Positions 42,363 through 50,529 are shown, counted from the stretch's first letter. The stretch is 64,000 nt of DNA from an uncultured Paracoccaceae bacterium (GCA_947495795.1 CANMAI010000005.1:186001-250000), one strand, 5' to 3'. A program made the numbers and translations. Notes: a model not told the origin generated them from the sequence alone.

Positions 42363-42818
42363 TTAATTCTGGTTTTCAGGTGCTTGCGGCGGTTTTATGA
42401 AGCTGTCGATGATCCTGAAATAGCCCGGAAGGAGTGCGCCGAGCCTGTCACTGCCTGATGGTGTCAGCGAGATCCGCTTTGCGCGTTTGTCGGCGTCCGT
42501 GCCGCGTTCGGCAATCAGTCCGTCCTTCAGCAGGTTTTGGAGCGTGCGAGTGATGACCGGGCGCGAGACGTCGAGCCTGTCCGCAATCTCGCTGGCGCGG
42601 AGGCTTGTGCGCTTGGGCTCCCTGTCGATCACGATCAGGACGAGGAAACGGAGCTGAGAGAAGCCCTGCGCCGCAAAATAGGCATCGATCCGACGGACGA
42701 GCAGGCTGGCGCGACGCATCATGTCGAGAGCTGTGGCTATGGTTTCGGCGTTGGCGCCGTATTGGCCCGCATAGCCGTCGATCATTTGCCGCGTTGGCAG
42801 TTCTTTCAGGAAGAACAT
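42363..42818 (-). CDS. MarR family transcriptional regulator
   Basis: Winged-helix regulator of 151 residues. The DNA-binding region ASEIADRLDVSRPVITRTLQNLLKDGLI is followed by the wing ERGTDADKRAKRISLT, both typical of MarR. It starts 4 bp after the ABM-domain gene and probably forms a two-gene operon with it, so it may control that monooxygenase. It is convergent with preA and 6 bp from it. The ligand is unknown. Confidence 0.88.
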   Translation of the reverse strand: MFFLKELPTRQMIDGYAGQYGANAETIATALDMMRRASLLVRRIDAYFAAQGFSQLRFLVLIVIDREPKRTSLRASEIADRLDVSRPVITRTLQNLLKDGLIAERGTDADKRAKRISLTPSGSDRLGALLPGYFRIIDSFIKPPQAPENQN

Positions 42819-42822
42819 GCGC

Positions 42823-43110
42823 TTAGGAAAGCTTTTTCATCTTCGTAATTTCGACCGGTTTTGCCAGCCACGCCTCATAGAGCGCAAATATCTCCGCGAT
42901 ATAGGGCATCGCATAATGGGTATCGAGGGCGGCCTGATCGGCCCATTCTTCGTAGAGGCAGATGGCATCGCCCTCCTGCGTTTCGTGAACGGTAAACTGA
43001 TGGCAACCCGGCTCCGCCAGTGTTTGCGGCACGGCGTTGAGGATGGCAGCCCGCGCCTCCGCCATGTGCTGAGGCTTGGGTGTGATTCTTGCGAATAGGT
43101 GGAGGGACAT
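42823..43110 (-). CDS. Antibiotic biosynthesis monooxygenase (ABM) domain protein
   Basis: Small ferredoxin-like alpha/beta-barrel protein of 95 residues. Segments ARITPKPQHMAEARAAIL, GCHQFTVHE and LYEEWADQAALDTHY match putative quinol or anthrone monooxygenases such as YgiN. These dimeric cofactor-free proteins act on quinones or polyketides, but most are uncharacterised. It is upstream of, and probably co-transcribed with, a MarR regulator, as in the E. coli mdaB-ygiN type of quinone stress genes. That comparison is only suggestive. Confidence 0.82.
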   Translation of the reverse strand: MSLHLFARITPKPQHMAEARAAILNAVPQTLAEPGCHQFTVHETQEGDAICLYEEWADQAALDTHYAMPYIAEIFALYEAWLAKPVEITKMKKLS

Positions 43111-43377
43111 GCGTTGGCTTTCTGCGGTTGATGTATGAAATTGATTATCATGCTAATTATATTGAAGCTCGGATCTTGTCTACCTGTTTTGACCCTGAGA
43201 GAGCTGGACGGCCCAAAAGGACCTTGGTTCCGGCCGGGTAAAGCATTCGCTCTCATCAGCGCAGTCGTCAGCCGCGCACCCTGCGGCCAAGGTCCAATCA
43301 GGGCGTTCAAATCGGGATGATTTTGGCACTGTTCAGGCCATTCAGTGTTGTTCGGGAACAGAACGTCGACTACAGGG

Positions 43378-43881
43378 ATGGTTAAATTGATTGAGATGGA
43401 AACCCAGTTGAAACACGAGATTACATTCACCCGACTGCCCAAGATTGATCCGACCGAAATTGTTGCGCATATGTCCGACCCTCGCGTTGCAGAGCACATG
43501 CCACTTCTGACTTTCGAGTGGGATGACGCTGCCGTGGCCAAATTTGTCGCCAGCAAGGAAGAATGCTGGAGCCGGGACGGACTTGGCCATTGGGCCATAT
43601 TGTCAGACAACAAATATGTCGGGTGGGGTGGCTTTCAAAGGGAAGGGGAGGAGTGGGACTACGGCCTGGTTCTAAAGCCAAGCTGCTTTGGATTGGGCAC
43701 ACGTATTTCAAGAAAGGCCATCGCGTATGCCATTGCTGATGAACGCATCCCCTTCATCACCTTTCTGTTGCCACCATCACGCAGAAACCTCGGCGCACTC
43801 AAAAGGCTTGGGGCAACATTTGTCGGTGAGATTGAATATGATGGGTCAACCTTTCTCAAATACAGCCTGAAAACTGCATGA
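43378..43881 (+). CDS. GNAT family N-acetyltransferase
   Basis: Acetyltransferase-like protein of about 167 residues. The region GWGGFQREGEEWDYGLVLKPSCFGLGTRISRKAI contains the RimJ/RimL-type acetyl-CoA-binding loop (GLGTRI), and LPPSRRNLGALKRLGATFVGE is the common C-terminal pattern. The start is uncertain (ATG at 43378, or 43396). Base composition is lower in GC and codon choice differs from the catabolic genes to the left, suggesting recent acquisition. The substrate is unknown. Confidence 0.8.
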   Translation: MVKLIEMETQLKHEITFTRLPKIDPTEIVAHMSDPRVAEHMPLLTFEWDDAAVAKFVASKEECWSRDGLGHWAILSDNKYVGWGGFQREGEEWDYGLVLKPSCFGLGTRISRKAIAYAIADERIPFITFLLPPSRRNLGALKRLGATFVGEIEYDGSTFLKYSLKTA

Positions 43882-44052
43882 CGGCTTTGTCCGCTGAACG
43901 GCCATCTGAGCCGCTTTCTCGGACAACTCGCCCGACAGAAACTGTCAGATGTCTGCTGAGAGCCCAAACCTCCCTAATTGTTGAGCTGCAGCGAATGACA
44001 GGTTGCGGAAAGCTTTTGTGGAAGTTGTAGCCAGTTCTGGTAGTTTCGCGTC

Positions 44053-44553
44053 ATGAGTGACTGGCCGGTATATTCCCGCAAACAATGGATCAAAGCTGTA
44101 AACCTATCGGCTTTGCTGGGATACTTAGCCGTGATTGGCGTACCCTCGATCCTAAATGCAAACCCCGGTGGAGTTATTGGCGGCGCATTTCTAGGTATAC
44201 CGTTTGCCCTTTTGTGCTGTTGGGCAGTAGTTGCGCCGATACTCAAACGCATGATGCAAAAAGAAATCAGTTGGATTTCAGCCGCTTGTTGGGGTGCCGC
44301 TATTGCTTCTATTTTGGCGGCGCTCAGTATCGCGATTGGTCGCTATTCTGGTTATCGACAGTCGATTAATCCCGACTTTAACTCTCGGGTTGGTGGCGAC
44401 GGATACGTCAGATCAATTGACGGAATTCTGACTCCTTATGGTTGGCAAGTCTTAGCGCAAAACACGCTGCTCTTCATTGCGACGGGAGCACTGATAGCAG
44501 TTGTTGTGAAATGGCTTGTTGGAAAACCGGCGGCAAAAAACGGCGAACAGTGA
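44053..44553 (+). CDS. Hypothetical membrane protein
   Basis: Unrecognised protein of 166 residues with about four hydrophobic segments (near residues 17-35, 42-65, 76-95 and 135-155). A hydrophilic, presumably periplasmic stretch with several Arg and Tyr lies before the last helix. AT content is higher than in the surrounding genes, as in the preceding GNAT gene, and the two may belong to the same acquired segment. No function is proposed. Confidence 0.65.
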   Translation: MSDWPVYSRKQWIKAVNLSALLGYLAVIGVPSILNANPGGVIGGAFLGIPFALLCCWAVVAPILKRMMQKEISWISAACWGAAIASILAALSIAIGRYSGYRQSINPDFNSRVGGDGYVRSIDGILTPYGWQVLAQNTLLFIATGALIAVVVKWLVGKPAAKNGEQ

Positions 44554-44698
44554 AGTTGGCTGACGTTGGAGCAACGAATACAGACGGCAGCAAAGTCCGC
44601 CGAGCCGCCGTTGCGTTAGTGTGGGCCATGACGGTCGCTCTGGCCGCTACGGGATCAGGCTTGTGGCGCTGGGAGAGTATCTGCCCGCCCGGTCTGGT

Positions 44699-45361
44699 TC
44701 AACCGAGATGCTTGTCCATCAGTTTCCAGACGGGGAGGAGTGCTTCTGCTGACTCGAGCGTTGCGCCGATGAGGCCTTCCGTCTTCCAGTTGCGCGCGGG
44801 CGGGGCCTGAAGGATGAGGTTCTTGCGTTTGAGAAGATCTGCGTGGGGGTGGTTTTCCGCGTAGGGTTTGGGGATGCGTTTGAGGGGCGCATCTCCCCAT
44901 TCCGAGAGGGTGGTACCTGCCTTGGCGGCGGCATCTGCCATCGCGTCTGTCAGGGCGTCTCCCTCCCTGTCGATGAAGGCGCGGTAGGTTGTGAGGCGCT
45001 CGCCCTTGAGGCCCATGACGCCGGTGAAGAGGGAGAGGTATTCGGGGGAGGACCCGAAGAACCAAGCGGGTGCGCCTTCCTTTGCGGGCGTCCAGATGAT
45101 GTGGAGATGGGCGTTGTAGGGGGTTTTGTCTTTCGAGAAGCGCACATCGCGGTGGATGCGGAAGAGCTTGGGCTTGTGGGCCTTGCCGGTGAGGCGGGCG
45201 AGATCTTCGGCGAGGAGGTTGGCAAAAAGTTCCGCCGGTTTCTTGATTTCGGCGGTGTAGAAGTCCTTCTGCCCGGCGAACCATTCCTTGGTGTTGTTGC
45301 TCTTCAGTTTGGTGAAGAACGTGTTGGCGGTCTGGATCATCTCTGCAAAGCCGTCGGACAT
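44699..45361 (-). CDS. DUF2461 (TIGR02453) family protein
   Basis: Protein of 220 residues matching the DUF2461 family by its segments NTKEWFAGQKDFY, PKLFRIHRDVRFSKDKTPYNAHL and FGSSPEYLSLFTG. It has no signal peptide or membrane helix, so it is cytosolic. The ATG at 45361 follows AAAGG. The family is widespread but of unknown function. It is convergent with the membrane protein gene and followed on its upstream side by a structured repeat. Confidence 0.87.
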   Translation of the reverse strand: MSDGFAEMIQTANTFFTKLKSNNTKEWFAGQKDFYTAEIKKPAELFANLLAEDLARLTGKAHKPKLFRIHRDVRFSKDKTPYNAHLHIIWTPAKEGAPAWFFGSSPEYLSLFTGVMGLKGERLTTYRAFIDREGDALTDAMADAAAKAGTTLSEWGDAPLKRIPKPYAENHPHADLLKRKNLILQAPPARNWKTEGLIGATLESAEALLPVWKLMDKHLG

Positions 45362-45482
45362 TTGGGTGCCTTTCTGAGTGTGTGTCAGGGAATAGTGTAA
45401 GAGGTTTTCGCACTTCTTTCAGGGGGTGGCCGGTTTTTTCGAGACCAGGAGAGCCGGGTGATGCCAGCCCGTGGGGTGGTCT

Positions 45483-45520
45483 GGCGCTGCACGGAGGCTT
45501 TGCCTTGATTTCGTGCGGGG
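45483..45520. repeat. 38-bp structured repeat, copy 1
   Basis: Near-identical (about 6 differences) to 48611-48648. Each copy folds with outer arms GCACG/CGTGC and an inner GGC-TTY-GCC hairpin. It lies between soxR and the DUF2461 gene. Confidence 0.7.
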
Positions 45521-45532
45521 AGGCATAGGTGC

Positions 45533-45988
45533 CTAGACATCGGGTGCATCGCCCATCAGATAGCGGGGGCCGCTCCCTCTTTTGCTGGCCTGATCCTTCG
45601 GATTATAAAGTTTGCACTTCTGCAGGCTCAGGCAACCACAGCCGATACAGCCATCGAGCGTGTCGCGCAGCCTGGTCAGCCTTGCGATGCGGGTGTCGAG
45701 ATCCTTTCGCAGGGTCTTGCTGATGCGCGTCCAGTCCGCTTTGGTGGGCGCGCGGTTTTGCGGGAGCCTCGTGATGTGGGCGGCTATCTCGGCCAGTGGA
45801 AAGCCCAGTTCCTGCGTGATGCGCACGAAGCTGAGTTTGCGGATATCGGCACGATCATACCGGCGGTGGCCGCCTGTGTTGCGCAGGGGGGCGACGAGGC
45901 CCTTTGTCTCGTAAAACCGGATTGCGGAAACGGAGAGGCCGGTGCGATCCGCGAGATCGCCGATCGAGAGGCCTTGAGAAGGTTTCAT
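45533..45988 (-). CDS. soxR: Redox-sensitive transcriptional activator SoxR
   Basis: MerR-family regulator of 151 residues. The N-terminal helix-turn-helix (IGDLADRTGLSVSAIRFYE) and wing precede a dimerisation helix and the [2Fe-2S] ligands C114-x2-C117-x-C119-x5-C125 that define SoxR. The ATG at 45988 has GGTGAG upstream. It is divergent from a VOC-family gene whose promoter region shows a 19-bp spacer typical of MerR-type activation. In non-enteric bacteria SoxR usually responds to redox-active metabolites and controls a few nearby genes rather than soxS. Confidence 0.94.
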   Translation of the reverse strand: MKPSQGLSIGDLADRTGLSVSAIRFYETKGLVAPLRNTGGHRRYDRADIRKLSFVRITQELGFPLAEIAAHITRLPQNRAPTKADWTRISKTLRKDLDTRIARLTRLRDTLDGCIGCGCLSLQKCKLYNPKDQASKRGSGPRYLMGDAPDV

Positions 45989-45991
45989 AGC

Positions 45992-46022
45992 TTGATCTCA
46001 CCTTAGGTTTAGAAATTATAAC
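45992..46022 (+). promoter_or_regulatory. Candidate SoxR-activated promoter
   Basis: TTGATC (45992-45997) and TATAAC (46017-46022) are 19 bp apart, the long spacer used by MerR-type activators. The spacer carries an imperfect dyad TCTCACCTTAGGTTTAGA (45996-46013) with an ACCT-T-AGGT core. It would drive the VOC gene 30 bp downstream. Confidence 0.6.
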
Positions 46023-46051
46023 CGATTCTCCAATGACGTGAGGAGACAAAT

Positions 46052-46432
46052 ATGAGTGGTGTTCTGGAACATCTGAACGTGACGGTGGCGAACCCGAAGG
46101 CAACCGCCGCGATGTTTTGTGGAGTGTTTGACTGGAAGGTGCGCTGGGAAGGGCCGGGAATGGAAACGGGCTACAGCGTGCATGTGGGCGGTGCTGGCAG
46201 CTACCTCGCCCTTTTCAGTTATGGCAATGCAAAGGCGGGCGGGGAGAGCAGCTATGAGCATATTGGCGGGCTCAATCATATCGGCGTGGTGGTTCCGGAT
46301 CTTGATGCGGTGGAAGCCAAGGTGGTGGCGGCGGGATATACGCCCACCTCGCACGCGGATTATGAACCGGGGCGACGTTTTTACTTTCATGAGGAAAACG
46401 GGCTTGAGATTGAGGTTGTGAGTTACAACTGA
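46052..46432 (+). CDS. VOC (glyoxalase/bleomycin resistance) family protein
   Basis: Small metalloenzyme-fold protein of 126 residues. The beginning LEHLNVTVANPKATAAMFCGVFDWKV and the end FYFHEENGLEIEVVSYN are typical of the vicinal oxygen chelate fold, with candidate metal ligands H9, H75 and the terminal Glu. GAGGAGA precedes the ATG. Divergent placement next to soxR suggests induction by redox-cycling compounds; it may detoxify such compounds or reactive aldehydes. The substrate is unknown. Confidence 0.86.
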   Translation: MSGVLEHLNVTVANPKATAAMFCGVFDWKVRWEGPGMETGYSVHVGGAGSYLALFSYGNAKAGGESSYEHIGGLNHIGVVVPDLDAVEAKVVAAGYTPTSHADYEPGRRFYFHEENGLEIEVVSYN

Positions 46433-46481
46433 GGCGTTTTGTTGCGTTTGCAGCGGGGTATTCGGGGCGTAGGGCTGGAGT

Positions 46482-46940
46482 ATGAAGCTTCGCTCTGCGC
46501 CCTTTTCCTATCGGGATGACCCTGCTGTGCCTGCATTTGATGACGCGGGTGTGCTGGCCGTGATGGACGCGGAGTGCGGGCTGTGTGCCAGGGGTGTGCG
46601 GTGGATTGCGCATCACGATGGGCGGGCCGAGTTCGGGATTATGCCGCTGCAATCGACGCTCGGGGCCGAGTTGATCCGGCATTACGGGATGGATCCGGAG
46701 GATCCGCTTTCGTGGCTCTATCTGGAGGAGGGGCGGGGGTATACCTCGCTGGATGCGGTGATCCGCGTGGGCTGGCGGCTGGGCGGTATATGGCGCGGGC
46801 TGGTGATGCTGCGGGTGCTGCCCCGGCCGGTGCAGGACCGGCTTTACGGGCTGGTGGCGCGGAACCGGTATCGGCTGACGCGGCGAGCAAGTTTCTGCGA
46901 AATGCCAGATGCCGAGATCCGGCGGAGGTTGATCAGGTGA
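46482..46940 (+). CDS. DCC family thiol-disulfide oxidoreductase-like protein (DUF393)
   Basis: Protein of 152 residues containing the family motif D-x-x-C-x-x-C as DAECGLCARG (C32, C35), then the conserved MPLQS region and WRLGG segment. DUF393 proteins have a thioredoxin-like appearance, but their reaction is not established. It overlaps the next gene (GTGA), so the two products are made together; this pairing with a saccharopine-dehydrogenase-like protein may reflect a shared pathway. Confidence 0.85.
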   Translation: MKLRSAPFSYRDDPAVPAFDDAGVLAVMDAECGLCARGVRWIAHHDGRAEFGIMPLQSTLGAELIRHYGMDPEDPLSWLYLEEGRGYTSLDAVIRVGWRLGGIWRGLVMLRVLPRPVQDRLYGLVARNRYRLTRRASFCEMPDAEIRRRLIR

Positions 46941-48583
46941 AGGTGTTGATCCTTGGCGGTTACGGCGTTTTTGGCGGGCGGCTGGCGGAGCTTTTGGCGG
47001 ACCTCGACATTGCGTTGCTGATAGCAGGGCGCAGCCTTGCGAAGGTGGAGGCGTTTTGCCGGGGCTATGAGGGTATAGCGCGGGTGATGCCGGTGGCGCT
47101 GGACCGTGCTGACATCGCGGCAGGGTTGGCGGAGTGGGCGCCGGATCTGGTGGTGGATGCTTCGGGGCCGTTTCAGGTGTATGGCAGAACGCCCTATGCG
47201 GTGGTGGAGGCCTGCATCGCGGCTGGTGTGCCTTATATGGATTTAGCGGATGCGGCGGATTTCGTGTTCGGGATTGCGCGGTTTGATGACGCTGCGCGGG
47301 CGGCGGGTGTGTTTGTGCTGTCCGGGGTCAGCAGCTTTCCTGTGCTGACGGCGGCTGTGCTGCGGGAGATGGCGCGGGATATGGAGATCACCTCAGTAAC
47401 CGGCGGGATAGCCCCCTCGCCCCATGCCGGGATCGGGCTGAATGTGATGCGGGCTGTGGTGAGCTATGCGGGCGGGCCGGTACGGCTTTTGCGGGGCGGC
47501 GAGATCGTAGAGGCGGTGGGGCTGGCCGAGAGCCTGCGCTACACGATTGCCGTTCCGGGGCGGGTGCCCCTGCGCAACACCCGGTTCTCGTTGGTGGATG
47601 TGCCGGATCTGCAGGTGCTGCCGGGGGAGCATGATGGGCTGCTGGACATCTGGATGGGGGCCGGGCCGGTGCCGGAGGTGCTGCACCGCGCGCTGAATGT
47701 GCTGGCCAAGGCGCGGGCGGCGCTGCGCTTGCCGAACCTTTCGCCGCTGGCGCCGTTTTTCTACCGGGTGCTGAACCTGATGAAGTTCGGCGAACACCGG
47801 GGCGGCATGTTTGTGGAGGCGAAGGGGCCTTCGGGGGTGCGGTCCTGGCATTTGCTGGCGGAGGGGGATGACGGGCCGTATATCCCCTCAATGGCGGTGG
47901 AGGCGATCCTGCGGAAGGTGCATGCGGGCGCGCGGCCTGAGGATGGCGCGCGGGCGGCGGTGCGGGTGCTGGATCTTGCGGACTATGACGCGCTTTTCGC
48001 GCGCCGTTCGATTTACACGGGCTTTCGGAGCGAGGTTGAAGGGCCGCTTTATGCGCAGGTGCTGGGGGACGCTTTTGAAGGGCTGCCCGCGCGGGTGCGG
48101 GCGTTGCATACGCTGGAGGGTGTTCAGGTTTGGAAGGGTAAAGCAGAGGTGAAGCGGGGGCGGAACCCCATGGCCCGGTTGATTGGCTGGGTGATGGGGT
48201 TGCCAGCTGCTGCGGATGATGTGGCGGTGGAGGTGACGCTGACGCCGGGGGCGGATGGCGAGCGCTGGCAGCGGAATTTTGGCGGGCAGACGTTCGAGAG
48301 CTTTCAGAGCCTTGGGGTGGGGCGGAATGCGCATCTATTGATGGAGCGTTTCGGCGTGGTGACGGTGGCGCTGGCCGTGGTGGTGAAGGGCGAGAGGCTC
48401 TATCTGGAGCCGCGCCGGTGGAGCGTGATGGGCATACCCCTGCCTACGGCGCTGCTGCCTTCGGGCGACAGTTTCGAGACGGAGGCGGATGGGCGCTTCC
48501 GGTTTGATGTGGTGATCGGTGCGCCTGTTGTTGGGCTGATTGCGGCGTATCGGGGGTGGCTGGAGCCATTGGACACGCCTTGA
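46937..48583 (+). CDS. Saccharopine dehydrogenase-like NAD(P)-binding protein with C-terminal DUF4166-like domain
   Basis: Protein of 548 residues. The N-terminal Rossmann domain begins VLILGGYGVFGGRLAELL (residues 3-20) and continues with LVVDASGPFQVYG, as in saccharopine-dehydrogenase-like proteins. The last 170 residues (after about 380) resemble DUF4166, with FGGQTFESFQSLG. The GTG start at 46937 overlaps the DUF393 stop and puts the nucleotide-binding strand at the N-terminus; the frame is open further upstream inside the DUF393 gene but is not homologous there. The reaction is unknown. Confidence 0.83.
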   Translation: MKVLILGGYGVFGGRLAELLADLDIALLIAGRSLAKVEAFCRGYEGIARVMPVALDRADIAAGLAEWAPDLVVDASGPFQVYGRTPYAVVEACIAAGVPYMDLADAADFVFGIARFDDAARAAGVFVLSGVSSFPVLTAAVLREMARDMEITSVTGGIAPSPHAGIGLNVMRAVVSYAGGPVRLLRGGEIVEAVGLAESLRYTIAVPGRVPLRNTRFSLVDVPDLQVLPGEHDGLLDIWMGAGPVPEVLHRALNVLAKARAALRLPNLSPLAPFFYRVLNLMKFGEHRGGMFVEAKGPSGVRSWHLLAEGDDGPYIPSMAVEAILRKVHAGARPEDGARAAVRVLDLADYDALFARRSIYTGFRSEVEGPLYAQVLGDAFEGLPARVRALHTLEGVQVWKGKAEVKRGRNPMARLIGWVMGLPAAADDVAVEVTLTPGADGERWQRNFGGQTFESFQSLGVGRNAHLLMERFGVVTVALAVVVKGERLYLEPRRWSVMGIPLPTALLPSGDSFETEADGRFRFDVVIGAPVVGLIAAYRGWLEPLDTP

Positions 48584-48610
48584 ATTCCGTCGTCCATCAA
48601 GGACCACGGA

Positions 48611-48648
48611 GGCACTGCACGGCGGCTTCGCCTTGATGTCGTGCGGGA
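48611..48648. repeat. 38-bp structured repeat, copy 2
   Basis: Second copy of the element at 45483-45520, here 27 bp after the stop of the saccharopine-dehydrogenase-like gene. The inner GGCTTCGCC hairpin and outer GCACG/CGTGC arms are kept, with compensating changes in the loop. Confidence 0.7.
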
Positions 48649-48732
48649 TTTTGACAACCGACGGCGCAAACGCCGATTGGGGCTGAGACAGTTTTTTGGT
48701 ATCCTCTCCCTATCGAGGTTTTGGGGGACACC

Positions 48733-49839
48733 ATGACATTTCACATGGATCGGCGGCGGGTGCTTCAGCTTTCTGGCGGGGTGCTTTGGGGGATGATGTT
48801 GGGGGCGCGAGCAGGGAGTGCGGCGGAGATGCGGTTTGCGGATGATATGGGGGAGAAGCTGGATCTCGGGATCCGCTCCGGCCTGTTGCAGGGTGTGCAT
48901 GCCCTGCATGTTTCGCTGAAGGGTGAGAGGACGCTGGAGGCCTATTTTGCAGGGCGCGATGAAAACTGGGGGCGGCCTTTGGGTGAGGTGGCGTTCGATG
49001 GCGAGACGCTGCACGACCTCCGTTCCGTGACCAAAAGCATCACGAGCTTGCTTTACGGGATTGCGTTGGAGGCGGGGCAGGTGCCGCCGCCGGAGGCACC
49101 GCTTATGGAGGCGTTTCCGCAATATGCCGACCTCTCGGCTGATCCGCAGCGGGCGGGCTGGACGGTGGGGCATGTGCTGAACATGACAATGGGCACCGAA
49201 TGGAACGAGGATCTGCCTTATACGGATCCGGCCAACAGCGAGATCCGGATGGAGGAGGCCGACGACCGGTATCGCTTCATTCTGGAACAGCCCATCGTGG
49301 CGGAGCCGGGAGCGGTGTGGAACTACAATGGCGGATGCTCTGCGCTGATCGGATATCTGATCGAGACGGGCACGGGCCAGACGCTGGAAGCTTACGGGCG
49401 CGAGGTGCTGTTCGGGCCGCTTGGCATTGAGGATGTGGAGTGGAATGCGGGGGCGGATGGCGTGCTTTCAGCGGCCTCCGGCCTGCGGCTACGGTTGCCC
49501 GATCTTGCGCGCATTGGCCAGATGTTGCTGGCGGGTGGCGCGTGGCAGGGCAGGCAGGTTGTGCCGGTGCGCTGGATCGAGACCTTTGCCAAGCCAGAGG
49601 TGTGGGCCGGGTTCTTCGAGTACAGCCACCAGTGGTATATCTCCGAGCAATATGTGCCGGCGGCGGGGGGCATGCGGCGCGCGATTTCCGCGATGGGCAA
49701 TGGCGGGCAGCGGCTGATCATCATGCCGGACTTGGAATTGGTGATGGCGATGTTTGCAGGGCATTACAACCGCCCGGATCAGTGGATCAACCCGACGCTG
49801 GTGCTGCAGCGGATCGTTTTGGAGAATTTGCGGGCCTGA
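48733..49839 (+). CDS. Serine hydrolase of the beta-lactamase/esterase class C family
   Basis: Periplasmic protein of 368 residues with a Tat-like leader (DRRRVLQLSGG, cleavage near GSAAE). The catalytic SxxK is in RSVTKSITSL (about residue 99), the second motif is YNGG (Y-x-N type), and a C-terminal region follows with GNGGQRLIIMP in place of the KTG motif. The ATG at 48733 is 5 nt after GGGGGA. Such proteins are esterases, amidases or DD-peptidases rather than true beta-lactamases. The physiological substrate is unknown. Confidence 0.86.
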   Translation: MTFHMDRRRVLQLSGGVLWGMMLGARAGSAAEMRFADDMGEKLDLGIRSGLLQGVHALHVSLKGERTLEAYFAGRDENWGRPLGEVAFDGETLHDLRSVTKSITSLLYGIALEAGQVPPPEAPLMEAFPQYADLSADPQRAGWTVGHVLNMTMGTEWNEDLPYTDPANSEIRMEEADDRYRFILEQPIVAEPGAVWNYNGGCSALIGYLIETGTGQTLEAYGREVLFGPLGIEDVEWNAGADGVLSAASGLRLRLPDLARIGQMLLAGGAWQGRQVVPVRWIETFAKPEVWAGFFEYSHQWYISEQYVPAAGGMRRAISAMGNGGQRLIIMPDLELVMAMFAGHYNRPDQWINPTLVLQRIVLENLRA

Positions 49840-49880
49840 TTTGGGTTGCGCGCAGGCGCGGGTTTGCGCATTCTGGCCGC

Positions 49881-50016
49881 GTTCTCAGGGCGGGGTGCAA
49901 TTCCCCACCGGCGGTATGCGGCGTGTGCTGCGAGCCCGCGAGCGCCTTCCTTCGGGAAGGGTCAGCAGATCTGGTGAGAGGCCAGAGCCGACGGTGACAG
50001 TCCGGATGAGAGAGAA
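49881..50016 (+). ncRNA. FMN riboswitch (RFN element)
   Basis: All hallmark segments are present: the 5' arm TTCTCAGGGCGGGGTGCAAT, then CCCCACCGGCGGTA, a variable hairpin (CCTTCCTTCGGGAAGG), and the 3' part GCCGACGGTGACAGTCCGGA closing with GAGAGAACG. The outer arms pair to close P1. It lies 78 bp upstream of ribH, and the sequence between (including a CCCCTGGGGAGC dyad) is a plausible expression platform that would shut off translation or transcription when FMN is high. Confidence 0.96.
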
Positions 50017-50094
50017 CGTTTGGGCGGCTTCCCCTGGGGAGCTGTGCATTCGTGATCGCCTTGGGTGACGTGTCTGTTGCGAAGGGAGATCACT

Positions 50095-50529
50095 ATGACA
50101 CACACCCGATATGCGTTTGTGAAGGCCAATTGGCACAGCGGAATTGTGGACCGTGCGCTGGATGGATTTTGCGAGCTTGTTCCATCCGAAGTGGTGGATG
50201 TCTTCGACGTGCCGGGCGCGTTCGAAATGCCGCTGGTGGCGCGGGATCTGGCGCTTTCCGGGCGCTACGCTGCTGTTGTGGCGGCGGCCTTCGTGGTGGA
50301 TGGCGGGATTTACCGGCACGAATTTGTGGCGCAGGCCGTGGTGGACGGGCTGATGCGGGTTGGGCTGGATACGGGCGTGCCGGTGCTGTCCGTCTCCCTC
50401 ACGCCGCACCAGTATCAGGAGACGGCGCATCACGATGCGATCTACAGCGCGCATTTCATCGAGAAAGGGCGGGAGGCTGCGCAGGCGGCCCTTATGATCG
50501 GCAGGACACGGGCGATGCTGGCGGCGTAG
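50095..50529 (+). CDS. ribH: 6,7-dimethyl-8-ribityllumazine synthase (RibH2 type)
   Basis: Lumazine synthase of 144 residues. FVKANWHSGIVDRAL, DVPGAFEMPLVARDL and the region YRHEFVAQAVVDGLM match the family; it is closest in pattern to the type II enzymes of rhizobia and Brucella. It condenses 5-amino-6-ribitylaminouracil with dihydroxybutanone phosphate in riboflavin synthesis. GAAGGGAG precedes the ATG at 50095. It stands alone behind the FMN riboswitch, away from other rib genes, which fits a second, FMN-controlled copy. Confidence 0.93.
   Translation: MTHTRYAFVKANWHSGIVDRALDGFCELVPSEVVDVFDVPGAFEMPLVARDLALSGRYAAVVAAAFVVDGGIYRHEFVAQAVVDGLMRVGLDTGVPVLSVSLTPHQYQETAHHDAIYSAHFIEKGREAAQAALMIGRTRAMLAA

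Noticed and set aside
44193-44202. GGTATACC palindrome inside the membrane protein gene
   Set aside because: Coding position, different flanks, no link to oxalate genes; likely chance.
46574-46936. N-terminal extension of the saccharopine-dehydrogenase-like frame
   Set aside because: It overlaps the DUF393 gene in another frame and is not homologous to anything; the Rossmann strand starts at the GTG at 46937.
48733-49839. Calling the serine hydrolase an antibiotic-resistance beta-lactamase
   Set aside because: It has SxxK and YxN motifs but not a clear KTG box, and family members of this type are mostly esterases.
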